This document shows, in pieces, positions 26,872-33,120 of a stretch of 33,120 bases of DNA; position 1 is the stretch's first letter, and every line of letters starts with the position of its first letter. Source of the stretch: Clostridiaceae bacterium (GTDB lineage Bacteria > Bacillota > Clostridia > DSM-8532); the NCBI GenBank assembly GCA_012840245.1, contig DULR01000009.1, positions 1 to 33,120 of the forward strand. Reading direction: 5' to 3'. Below the pieces are notes generated by a model. That model saw only the letters and a list, made by a program, of their open reading frames with translations. It searched no databases and was not told the DNA's origin. The position numbers and the translations under genes were made by a program.

Positions 26872-27774
26872 ATGGACATAAAAAAGGAAATCTTAAGATT
26901 AAAAGAAGAACGAAACGCAATAATAGTCGCACATTTGTATCAGGATGGAGAAATACAGGATATCGCCGATATGGTCGGTGATTCTTTTGAGTTGAGCCGT
27001 TATTGCGCGGCGACCGACAAGGATGTGATAGTATTTTGCGGTGTCCATTTTATGGCTGAAAGCGCAAAAATACTCTCACCTCAGAAGACAGTGCTTTTAC
27101 CGGCCCTGGATGCGGGCTGTCCCATGGCCAATATGGCCAATGCAGAAGATCTCAAAAAGCTTAAGGCAAAATATCCCGAGGCGGCCGTCGTATGCTATGT
27201 AAACACGACAGCTGCAGTAAAGGCCGAATGCGATATATGCTGCACATCATCGATCGCCGTAAAGGTCGTGCGGTCTTTGCCAAACAAGCAGATCCTCTTT
27301 TTGCCGGACAGGAATCTTGGCCAATATATCGCAAAGCAGGTACCGGAAAAGGAATTTATATTCTGGCCTGGTTTCTGCCCGACTCACAATGCCCTTACCA
27401 CGATGCATGTCGAAGAAGCCAGAACCGCATATCCAAACGCAGTTCTGGCGATACATCCGGAGGCTCCGCCAGAGGTGGTCGACATGGCTGATTTCGTCGG
27501 GAGCACGAAGCAGATCATCGATTTCTGCACCCAGTCCGACAAACAGGAGTTTATCATCGGAACCGAAGAGGGTATCCTGCATCAGCTGAAGCTTAAGAAT
27601 CCCGAAAAGAAATTTTATATGTTGAAGTACAGATTTATTTGTCCTAATATGAAGAAGACGACAATGGAGCTGCTGTACGAATCATTGAGGGATATGAAGC
27701 ACGAAATAACTCTTGATGAGGAAACTATAAGGAAAGCATCATTAAGCCTGGAAAGAATGCTTAAAGTGAAATGA
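26872..27774 (+). CDS. nadA: Quinolinate synthase
   Basis: 300 residues. Condenses iminoaspartate with dihydroxyacetone phosphate to quinolinate using a [4Fe-4S] cluster. The three cluster cysteines are at family spacing: C83 (DAGCPMANMA), C169 (WPGFCPTH) and C257 (RFICPNMKK). Also visible are AHLYQDGEIQDIADMVGDSF near the N-terminus and CYVNTTAAVKAECDICCTSS (about 108-127). The ATG at 26872 is preferred over an in-frame GTG three codons upstream; the ribosome binding site is weak (GGTG), suggesting coupling to the preceding gene. First gene of a nadABC operon. Confidence 0.96.
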   Translation: MDIKKEILRLKEERNAIIVAHLYQDGEIQDIADMVGDSFELSRYCAATDKDVIVFCGVHFMAESAKILSPQKTVLLPALDAGCPMANMANAEDLKKLKAKYPEAAVVCYVNTTAAVKAECDICCTSSIAVKVVRSLPNKQILFLPDRNLGQYIAKQVPEKEFIFWPGFCPTHNALTTMHVEEARTAYPNAVLAIHPEAPPEVVDMADFVGSTKQIIDFCTQSDKQEFIIGTEEGILHQLKLKNPEKKFYMLKYRFICPNMKKTTMELLYESLRDMKHEITLDEETIRKASLSLERMLKVK

Positions 27775-27797
27775 CGATTGTTTGAAGGTGAATGATA

Positions 27798-29429
27798 ATG
27801 CTTGAGCATATAAGAGCGGATGCGGGCATGACGGAAAGATATCTTGTAAATTTTGACACAGAAAATCTTCCTTACGAGTTTTACGATGTGGTTATAATCG
27901 GAAGCGGCATTGCAGGGGTCTATACGGCCTTATCCTCCCCCAGGAACGCAAAGATCCTGATCATCACCAAAGAAGCCATAGAAATGAGCAACTCGGTGCT
28001 GGCGCAGGGCGGGATAGCTGTTTCACTCGATCAGAACGATTCCCCGGACCTGCATTTCAAAGATACGCTTATTGCCGGAGCGGGCCTTTGCGATGACAGC
28101 GCGGTGAAAGTGCTGGTCAATGAGGCCGCCGAGAACATTGCCACTCTTTGTCTTTACGGAGTAAATTTCGACAGGGATGAAGGCAACATGCTTGCGCTTA
28201 CACGTGAAGGCGCCCATAGCATGAACCGCATAATACATACCGGTGACGCGACCGGAAAGGAAGTATGCGATACTCTTGTAAGAGCGGTTTCCTTATTGAA
28301 AAATGTGACAATCAGGGAACAGACCTTCGCAATAGATATTCTTACAGAGAACGGTGAATGCAAAGGCGTTCTCACTTCGAACGAAGACGGCACTGAGCTC
28401 AAGGCTTATTACGCGCCTGTCGTGGTTTGTGCCTCAGGAGGCTATGGCCAGTTGTATTCCAGGACTACCAATCCGGAGGTGGCGACAGGTGACGGAGCGG
28501 CTCTTGCATTAAGGGCAGGAGCGGAGCTTATGGATCTTGAATTCGTTCAGTTCCATCCTACGGTCTTATGTCATCCCGACAATCAGAATTTCCTGATTTC
28601 CGAAGCAGTGAGGGGAGAAGGAGCCGTTCTTCGCAACAACAGAGGGGAGCGCTTCATGGACAAGTATCATCCCATGAAGGAGCTTGCTCCCAGAGACGTT
28701 GTTTCACGGGCCATTTTTCAGGAGATGCAAAAAACCGGATCCAATCATGTTTTTCTTGACATTACCCACAGGGATACGGTGTTTTTGCAGCATCGTTTCC
28801 CGACTATATACAATAAATGTCTGTCATACGGTATCGATATGGCGAAGGACTTTATTCCCGTGGCACCGTGCCAGCATTACAGCATGGGCGGGATCAGGAC
28901 CGATGAATGGGGAAGGACAAGGATCCTGGGATTCTATGCTGTCGGGGAAGCGGCATGCAACGGAATCCACGGAGCCAATCGCCTCGCATCCAATTCGCTC
29001 CTGGAGGGTCTTGTATTCGGAAGAAGAATAGGCCGCCAGGTCCAGGAGAACCTTGATGAAATCAAAATAAGGGAAGGATTCAGGCCCAGGATAAGCTATA
29101 ACAGGGAATGGATCGGGAAGGATATCGATTATATATCAATGAAGAAAAAACTTCAGGAGATCATGACGTTAAATGTCGGAATAATCCGGAGTGAAGACAG
29201 TCTCAATGAGGCGATGAGAATAATATCCGGACTTAAATCTGAAATTGAAGGAGTCAGGATAGTCCATACCCATCATATGGAGCTTAAAAATATGCTGACA
29301 CTCGCAAGCCTTGTGGTGAAGGCCGCAATAATGAGGCAGGAAAGCAGGGGAGCGCATTTCAGGACTGATTATCCGGCTACCGATGATCAAAACTGGCTTA
29401 AGAATATAGTCTTCAAGGCTGGAGGTTAA
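27798..29429 (+). CDS. nadB: L-aspartate oxidase
   Basis: 543 residues, soluble FAD enzyme oxidising L-aspartate to iminoaspartate for NadA (with fumarate as electron acceptor in anaerobes). Motifs: dinucleotide-binding VVIIGSGIAGVYTAL, SNSVLAQGGIAVSLD, VQFHPTVL, ELAPRDVVSRAIF, PCQHYSMGGIRTDEWGRT and GANRLASNSLLEGLVFGRR, followed by the C-terminal helical domain. Two ATGs lie six bases apart; the second (27798) has the better spacing to AAGGTG. 23 nt after nadA and 1 nt before the nadC start codon. Confidence 0.95.
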   Translation: MLEHIRADAGMTERYLVNFDTENLPYEFYDVVIIGSGIAGVYTALSSPRNAKILIITKEAIEMSNSVLAQGGIAVSLDQNDSPDLHFKDTLIAGAGLCDDSAVKVLVNEAAENIATLCLYGVNFDRDEGNMLALTREGAHSMNRIIHTGDATGKEVCDTLVRAVSLLKNVTIREQTFAIDILTENGECKGVLTSNEDGTELKAYYAPVVVCASGGYGQLYSRTTNPEVATGDGAALALRAGAELMDLEFVQFHPTVLCHPDNQNFLISEAVRGEGAVLRNNRGERFMDKYHPMKELAPRDVVSRAIFQEMQKTGSNHVFLDITHRDTVFLQHRFPTIYNKCLSYGIDMAKDFIPVAPCQHYSMGGIRTDEWGRTRILGFYAVGEAACNGIHGANRLASNSLLEGLVFGRRIGRQVQENLDEIKIREGFRPRISYNREWIGKDIDYISMKKKLQEIMTLNVGIIRSEDSLNEAMRIISGLKSEIEGVRIVHTHHMELKNMLTLASLVVKAAIMRQESRGAHFRTDYPATDDQNWLKNIVFKAGG

Positions 29430-29430
29430 T

Positions 29431-30264
29431 ATGTTCGATTTCACGATTGTTGATGATATTATATGGCGGGCTCTGAAAGAAGATATGCCTATGGGCGATA
29501 TAACCACCGACAGCACGGTGGACGAAGATATGGTATGCTCGGCAAAGCTGATCGCGAAAGAGGATTGCGTGATTGCGGGCATGGAAGTGTTTTCAAGGGT
29601 CTTTACCCTTCTGGATCCCAAGATATATATCGAACGCTATGTCAATGACGGGGAAAAAGTCGAAAAAGGCACAGTGATAATGTTTATTTCGGGTAATGCC
29701 AGAGCCATGCTGAAGGCTGAAAGAACGGCGCTCAATCTGCTCCAGAGGATGAGCGGGATCGCCACTGCGACCAGAAAAATCGCCGACATTCTCGAAGGGT
29801 CGAAGGCTAAAATAGTCGATACAAGGAAAACCGCTCCGGGCCTTCGTTATCTCGATAAAGCAGCCGTCAGGCTGGGAGGCGGAACGAATCATCGCTTCTG
29901 CCTGTCCGACGGAGTCCTTATCAAGGACAATCATATCAAAGCAGCCGGAGGAATAACTGAGGCAGTAAAAAGGGCGAGAGCCAATATACCGCATACTATA
30001 AAGATCGAAGTTGAGACTGAAACCATGGATCAGATAAAAGAAGCTCTTTCTGCCGGCGCAGATATAATAATGCTGGACAATATGAGCATCGATGCTATGA
30101 AAGAAGCTGTGGATCATATCAACGGAAGAGCTCTTACAGAGGCATCGGGTAATATAACAATAGAAAACGTGAAAATCGTGGCCGAAACAGGTGTGGATCT
30201 GATTTCGTCGGGAAGTCTGACACACTCAGTAAAAGCGGCAGATATCAGCCTGAGATTCGAATAA
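29431..30264 (+). CDS. nadC: Nicotinate-nucleotide pyrophosphorylase (carboxylating)
   Basis: 277 residues, the usual size. Converts quinolinate and PRPP to nicotinate mononucleotide. Motifs: MGDITTDSTV near the N-terminus, ALNLLQRMSGIATATRKIAD, DTRKTAPGLRYLDKAAVRLG, GGTNHRFCLSDGVLIKDNH, KIEVETE, IIMLDNMS and the terminal SSGSLTHSVKAADISLRFE, in which Ser replaces the usual Ala of GALTHS. GGAGG overlaps the nadB stop and the start codon follows it by one base, indicating translational coupling. Confidence 0.96.
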   Translation: MFDFTIVDDIIWRALKEDMPMGDITTDSTVDEDMVCSAKLIAKEDCVIAGMEVFSRVFTLLDPKIYIERYVNDGEKVEKGTVIMFISGNARAMLKAERTALNLLQRMSGIATATRKIADILEGSKAKIVDTRKTAPGLRYLDKAAVRLGGGTNHRFCLSDGVLIKDNHIKAAGGITEAVKRARANIPHTIKIEVETETMDQIKEALSAGADIIMLDNMSIDAMKEAVDHINGRALTEASGNITIENVKIVAETGVDLISSGSLTHSVKAADISLRFE

Positions 30265-30414
30265 TACCAGGTTTCAGGCCAACCAGTTTCGACATAAAAC
30301 CAAGAATTTTCACAAAATAGTCAATGTCGAACTATGCAAAATTTACAAAAAACATGCCGACTTTTCGCTGAAAAATGTCAATAATGGATAAGAAGTTAAG
30401 TTGTAATGACGACT

Positions 30415-30553
30415 TGTGGACAAAATGAGAAACAATCCACAGGAAAGACTTTTAAATACACACATAATAATGAATGATTCTCTGTAAACTATATATAATG
30501 CGGTTTGCAGAGATTTTTCTTTTATCCACAAGCCTGTGGATATCTGTGGATAA
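30415..30553. promoter_or_regulatory. Cluster of DnaA-box-like sites
   Basis: Two perfect TTATCCACA boxes in opposite orientation (30522-30530 plus; 30545-30553 minus), one single-mismatch site between them (30535-30543 minus), another single-mismatch site (TGTGGACAA, 30415-30423 minus) and one two-mismatch site (CAATCCACA, 30433-30441 plus). Five sites in 139 nt is far more than chance predicts. No dnaA, dnaN or rpmH is near, so this is more likely a DnaA-titration or regulatory cluster than the origin. Confidence 0.6.
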
Positions 30554-30571
30554 CATTACTACAACTTAACG

Positions 30572-30601
30572 GAATAAAGAAATAATATACGGGAAATATT
30601 A
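30572..30601 (+). promoter_or_regulatory. Possible forespore (sigma-G type) promoter of the SASP gene
   Basis: GAATA (30572-30576), 18 nt, AATATTA (30595-30601) approximate the sigma-G pattern GNATR / CATNNTA. The match is partial (the C of the -10 is missing), but no sigma-A promoter is as well placed, and forespore control is known for this gene family. Confidence 0.4.
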
Positions 30602-30641
30602 AGGTTGTACGCTCGGGTTTATCAACAAGGAGGGATAGATC

Positions 30642-30818
30642 ATGAGCAGACGTAAAGTTATGTCAGAAAGTCTGAAGTACGAGATTGCCCGCGAACTTGG
30701 TGTGCTTGAGAAGGTACGCAATGAAGGATGGGGCTCAGTATCATCCAGAGATTGCGGTAATATGGTAGCTAAGGCAATCGAGATAGCTAACAGGAACTCC
30801 GCAGGACAACCGGTGTAG
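30642..30818 (+). CDS. sspF: Alpha/beta-type small acid-soluble spore protein, SspF-like
   Basis: 58 residues. It coats DNA in the dormant spore and is degraded at germination by the GPR protease. Residues 11-20 give LKYEIARELG, the conserved GPR cleavage region; the second conserved block is EGWGSVSSRDCGNMVAKAIE. The basic N-terminus MSRRKVMSES and the shortened second block match the SspF branch (as in Bacillus SspF) better than the major SspA/B-type proteins. AAGGAGGG precedes the start. Monocistronic, with its own terminator. Presence of this gene shows that the host forms, or descends from, endospore formers. Confidence 0.93.
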   Translation: MSRRKVMSESLKYEIARELGVLEKVRNEGWGSVSSRDCGNMVAKAIEIANRNSAGQPV

Positions 30819-30869
30819 CTGTTGCGGGGTACGGTGAACCGGTAGGGTAAATCCGAAGCGTATTTAAAT

Positions 30870-30899
30870 AAAGGGCATGGAATAAATTCCATGCCCTTT
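30870..30899 (+). terminator. Terminator of the SASP gene
   Basis: AAAGGGCATGGAAT (30870-30883) pairs perfectly with ATTCCATGCCCTTT (30886-30899). The stem ends in CCCTTT; only a few T residues follow, so it is a stable hairpin with a weak tract. Confidence 0.75.
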
Positions 30900-30905
30900 G
30901 TCCTG

Positions 30906-30934
30906 TTGACAAAGCCATTTTCCTATTGTAGAAT
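30906..30934 (+). promoter_or_regulatory. Promoter of the tRNA-Ser pair
   Basis: TTGACA (30906-30911), 17 nt, TAGAAT (30929-30934), with an overlapping TATAAT (30934-30939). Same hexamers and spacing as the tRNA-Leu promoter. Confidence 0.8.
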
Positions 30935-30963
30935 ATAATCCGTCACTAAAAAAGAATATATAT

Positions 30964-31054
30964 GGAGAGATGGTCGAGTTGGTTTAAGGCACCGGTCTTG
31001 AAAACCGGCGTAGGTGCAAGCCTACCGTGAGTTCGAATCTCACTCTCTCCGCCA
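30964..31054 (+). tRNA. tRNA-Ser (UGA)
   Basis: Acceptor GGAGAGA (30964-30970) pairs with TCTCTCC (31044-31050), then discriminator G and encoded CCA. The anticodon loop CTTGAAA in a CCGGT/ACCGG stem gives TGA. The long variable arm TAGGTGCAAGCCTA is that of a class II serine tRNA. Confidence 0.95.
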
Positions 31055-31075
31055 CATGTGATAATGGGAGAAGGG

Positions 31076-31116
31076 TGTGGGATAAGTCGATACTATCTCA
31101 CCTCTCATATCCCACA
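31076..31116 (+). other. Spacer hairpin between the two tRNA-Ser genes
   Basis: TGTGGGATA (31076-31084) pairs with TATCCCACA (31108-31116). It lies in the 76-nt spacer with no promoter visible, so the two tRNAs are probably one transcript and this stem may guide processing. Confidence 0.4.
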
Positions 31117-31130
31117 TCGCACTTATATCT

Positions 31131-31223
31131 GGAGAAGTACCCAAGCAGGTCGAAGGGGACGGTTTGCTAAACCGTTAGTAGGGGATAACTCTAGCGCGGG
31201 TTCGAATCCCGCCTTCTCCGCCA
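31131..31223 (+). tRNA. tRNA-Ser (GCU)
   Basis: Acceptor GGAGAAG (31131-31137) pairs with CTTCTCC (31213-31219), discriminator G, encoded CCA (31221-31223). The anticodon loop TTGCTAA in an ACGGT/ACCGT stem gives GCT. Long variable arm and a GGTTCGAATCC T-arm are present. Confidence 0.95.
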
Positions 31224-31224
31224 G

Positions 31225-31256
31225 AAAAAAGTACATCGGAAGATGTGCTTTTTTTA
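31225..31256 (+). terminator. Terminator of the tRNA-Ser transcript
   Basis: GTACATC (31231-31237) pairs with GATGTGC (31242-31248, one G-U) around a GGAA tetraloop, extended by A6/T7 tracts. It begins right after the CCA of the second tRNA-Ser. Confidence 0.85.
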
Positions 31257-31259
31257 TGC

Positions 31260-31699
31260 CTTAAATATGGATAAAAGTTTTTAAATTTTATGTTTCAACA
31301 TTCAATACAGGTGGTAAAAATTAAATTTGGAAATTGAGCGATTTAATTTAATTGCTTATTAGCAAACGTATACTGAAGGCTTATACTGCCTTTAAGGTAC
31401 TGTAAGAATCACACCGATGTTGCAGCACCGGGAGACGAACACCCCTTTCTGATCCCACGCTCATCAGAATGATTTACACAGTAGAACGGAAGCAATAACT
31501 AAGGATTTGAATCTTTTGAGGATGAAAAAAGATCAGATCTTATATTTTGCTGTTCGGAAAGAGTGATCTGAACAGACAGGAATTTTGGAAGCGATTATAA
31601 TGCAACCATGCCATTATGTCTGATACAGGACTTATGGCTATGAAATGTTGTGGATAAAGTTGATCATTAAAAACATCAGGCATTTGAAGGTGGCATCAT
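31260..31699 (+). other. Gene-poor stretch without a supported gene
   Basis: About 440 nt with no convincing coding frame and no riboswitch I recognise; the conserved elements of c-di-GMP (GEMM) riboswitches were looked for because of the downstream PilZ gene and were not seen. A short TCTGAT/ATCAGA hairpin (31448-31468) and one perfect DnaA-type box on the minus strand (31649-31657) are present. It may hold remnants of lost genes. Confidence 0.5.
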
Positions 31700-32598
31700 A
31701 TGGCGACTAAACATGTAATACAGAATCAAAAAGAAACAGATGGAACGGTATGGATAAAGAACGGACAGGTATTTGTTGACAATGGAAGCAAAGGCGGAAT
31801 TCCTCCGGTGATCAATCCCTGCAAAGGGGTAGAGCTTTTTGTAAACGGAGATATATCCAGGCATCTGACTGCTGTCAGCGAGAATGATGTTATCGAATTG
31901 AAGCCGGCTATTATTGAACTGGAGCAGAGTTTGGAGGCGGGGAGATAGATAAACTGATTGACAATTTAAATCTGTTCCCTGTTCAGAATATGAGCTCGGA
32001 TCAATTCAATTATGTGTTGAAGAACCTTTTGAATTCCAGCAACAAAAATTTGCCGCTTACGGTTTATGAAGTATTATATGCATTTAAAAAGGGTAATTAC
32101 GACATACAGGATGAACTGGTTCTATCCCTGATGAAGAAAACCGGATCGCTTATGGGCCACTATTGTGATATACCTGATATGAAATGTCTGTGCAGGATAA
32201 GTTCAGAGATGAAACACCTTCTGTCCGGCCGGAAAAGCACACCGGTAAAAGGGGATGTCATATTGAACGACATAACAAATTGCGAAGTTTCCGCTCTGGG
32301 CAATATTTCTGTTATAGGCAAGGGGTGCATCAACTCAACACTGTACAGCAAGGGCAAGGTTTTTGCTAAGGGGTTGGTAAGAGGCGGACAGATCATAGCT
32401 GAAAAAGGTATAGAAATAAACACTGCTGGAACTGAAAGAGGATCGAAACTTTTGCTTGAAGTTCCGGGCGATGGGTATATCAAAATTCAGACGGTTTATA
32501 CCGATACTATGATAAAAGTAGGTCCTGTGTCATATACGTTCTTTTCAAAAATGAAAAGGATCAATGCGAGATTAGAGAACGGAAAGCTTTTATTGTGA
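31700..32598 (+). pseudogene. DUF342/FapA-like beta-helix protein, split by a frameshift
   Basis: The first part (31700-31948, 82 codons; GAAGGTGG upstream) resembles the FapA N-terminal domain, with DGTVWIKNGQVFVDNGSKGG and VELFVNGD. The second (open from 31918, first ATG at 31990 without a ribosome binding site, ending 32598) has a helical part then a repeated-Gly beta-helix: GNISVIGKGCINSTLYSKGK and LVRGGQIIAEKGIEI. Adding one G to the G tract at 31939-31942 joins them into a single 299-residue protein across LEAGEIDKLIDN. The relation to flagellar-assembly FapA proteins is by motif only. Whether this is a true mutation, programmed -1 slippage at GCGGGGA or a sequencing error cannot be decided here. 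The broken state is seen; function is uncertain. Confidence 0.65.
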
Positions 32599-32615
32599 AT
32601 CAAAGGGGAGATATT

Positions 32616-33071
32616 ATGCCTCGGGATATTCATATCGACAAGATTTTAGACCTGTATACCATTGTGGAAACGAAAATGAAAAACAGAAAGAACTGGGGAA
32701 AAACTGTTGTGCTTAATGTTCACAATGAATTCCTCGAGGTAGCCCAGATAGAAGAATACGTTTCTGATGCGCTGATGGCCGGCGATCCCCTCGAGTGCAG
32801 AGTAGTCACGAATGACTGCATCATCCTGATGGATACCGTGGTATATAACATAAAACTGGTTTCCAGCAGTATAGTACTTAAAATTATCAATGTTCAAAAG
32901 CTCGACAATGTGAGGAAACATAAACGATATGAGGTAAACTTAAGCGGATCATTTCATAAATCTGATGACATGCATGAAAAATATATTATTGTGATACAGG
33001 AGGGATATCATTTATGGCAGTCCTTTGCCATGGCGCAGCCCGAGCAGCAGGCTCCGCATGAACTTTTGTGA
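32616..33071 (+). pseudogene. YcgR-like PilZ protein, truncated within the PilZ domain
   Basis: The 151-codon frame has a PilZN-like N-terminal beta domain (about 20-95), then LDNVRKHKRYEVNLSGSF, the start of a PilZ domain with the c-di-GMP-binding RxxxR motif (R100, R104). After residue about 125 the expected D/NxSxxG motif and the rest of the barrel are missing. The last 21 codons are simply the antisense of the 3' end of the minus-strand Cys-rich gene. In another frame CDTGGISF near 32993-33012 looks like PilZ sequence, so a frameshift plus truncation is likely. The start at 32616 has AAAGGGGAG; it follows the DUF342 gene by 17 nt, so the two probably formed one operon for motility or surface control. 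Confidence 0.6.
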
Positions 33072-33120
33072 TTCTTCTTGTCGCGGATAAGCTTGATCAC
33101 CACTGCGCCTACTATCAAAA
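33008..33120 (-). CDS. FeoB-associated Cys-rich membrane protein (5' end beyond window)
   Basis: The minus-strand frame open to the window edge encodes the last 36 residues: a hydrophobic segment LIVGAVVIKLI, a basic stretch RDKKNHK, and a Cys cluster CGACCSGCAMAKDCHK before the TGA (33010-33008). This layout, one membrane helix plus a short Cys-rich tail, is that of the small proteins encoded after feoB in ferrous iron uptake operons of Firmicutes. feoB itself would lie to the right, outside the window. Its 3' end overlaps the plus-strand truncated PilZ frame by 64 nt. Confidence 0.8.
   Translation of the reverse strand, partial: LIVGAVVIKLIRDKKNHKSSCGACCSGCAMAKDCHK

Larger units (their letters stand above)
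30265..30641 (+). other. AT-rich intergenic region with DnaA-box-like cluster
   Basis: 377 nt between nadC and the spore-protein gene. No coding frame is convincing. It holds the DnaA-box-like cluster (30415-30553) and the sporulation-type promoter candidate (30572-30601). No clear terminator follows nadC. Confidence 0.6.

Noticed and set aside
29593..30225. 210-codon open frame on the minus strand
   Set aside because: Shadow of nadC, whose catalytic motifs are unambiguous on the other strand; rich in His/Cys/Ser as expected of an antisense frame.
30265..30641. Chromosomal origin of replication
   Set aside because: DnaA-box-like sites are present, but the dnaA-dnaN or rpmH context is absent and the spacing is unlike a full origin array.
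31260..31699. c-di-GMP riboswitch upstream of the DUF342/PilZ genes
   Set aside because: Conserved GEMM-type sequence blocks and paired stems were not found; only a short hairpin is present.
1..33120. CRISPR array, insertion sequence or prophage
   Set aside because: No regularly spaced direct repeats, transposase, integrase or phage structural genes could be seen on either strand.

Overview
The window looks like a chromosome segment of an anaerobic, spore-forming clostridial Firmicute. The evidence is an alpha/beta-type (SspF-like) small acid-soluble spore protein, an adenosylcobalamin-dependent (class II) ribonucleotide reductase, YesM/YesN-type two-component pairs, CUT1 sugar transporters with lipoprotein binding proteins, strong AGGAGG ribosome binding sites and consensus sigma-A promoters. 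Nearly all genes are chromosomal housekeeping or carbohydrate-utilisation genes. I see no insertion sequence, prophage or CRISPR array.

Layout. (1) 1-5.6 kb: the tail of an unidentified gene, a cysteine hydrolase of the isochorismatase family (minus strand), the ribosome-associated GTPase HflX with an N-terminal JAMM-like extension, tRNA-Leu(UAA), a REP-like perfect hairpin, and nrdJ behind a tandem pair of NrdR-type boxes. (2) 5.8-11.9 kb (plus): sensor kinase, response regulator, binding protein and two permeases, i.e. one complete two-component/CUT1 sugar-uptake locus without its ATPase. (3) 12.1-25.2 kb (minus): a second, larger locus read from right to left: sensor kinase, response regulator, binding protein, two permeases, a second binding protein, a GH94 disaccharide/oligosaccharide phosphorylase, and a methyl-accepting chemotaxis protein. 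It converges on the first locus at a 14-bp inverted repeat. (4) 25.3-30.3 kb (plus): a decayed HelD-type helicase, a histidine-free rhomboid-like membrane protein, then nadA-nadB-nadC for de novo NAD synthesis. (5) 30.3-31.3 kb: a cluster of DnaA-box-like sites, the SspF-like gene and two tRNA-Ser genes (UGA, GCU). (6) 31.3-33.1 kb: a gene-poor stretch, a frameshifted DUF342/FapA-like gene, a truncated PilZ-type (YcgR-like) gene, and the 3' end of a FeoB-associated Cys-rich membrane protein on the minus strand.

How the genes work together. The two YesMN/CUT1 loci probably sense and import oligosaccharides. In the second, the imported beta-glucoside would be cleaved by phosphorolysis in the cytoplasm by GH94, saving ATP, while the chemoreceptor may steer cells toward the same class of compound. 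Neither locus encodes an ATPase, so a shared MsmX/UgpC-type ATPase elsewhere is expected. The strongest non-textbook signals are the JAMM motif fused to HflX, the second binding protein in the GH94 operon, the DnaA-box cluster before the spore-protein gene, the REP-like hairpin, and the run of broken genes at the right end, one of which is restored by a single base in a G tract. I did not find clear evidence of a wholly new defence or mobile system.
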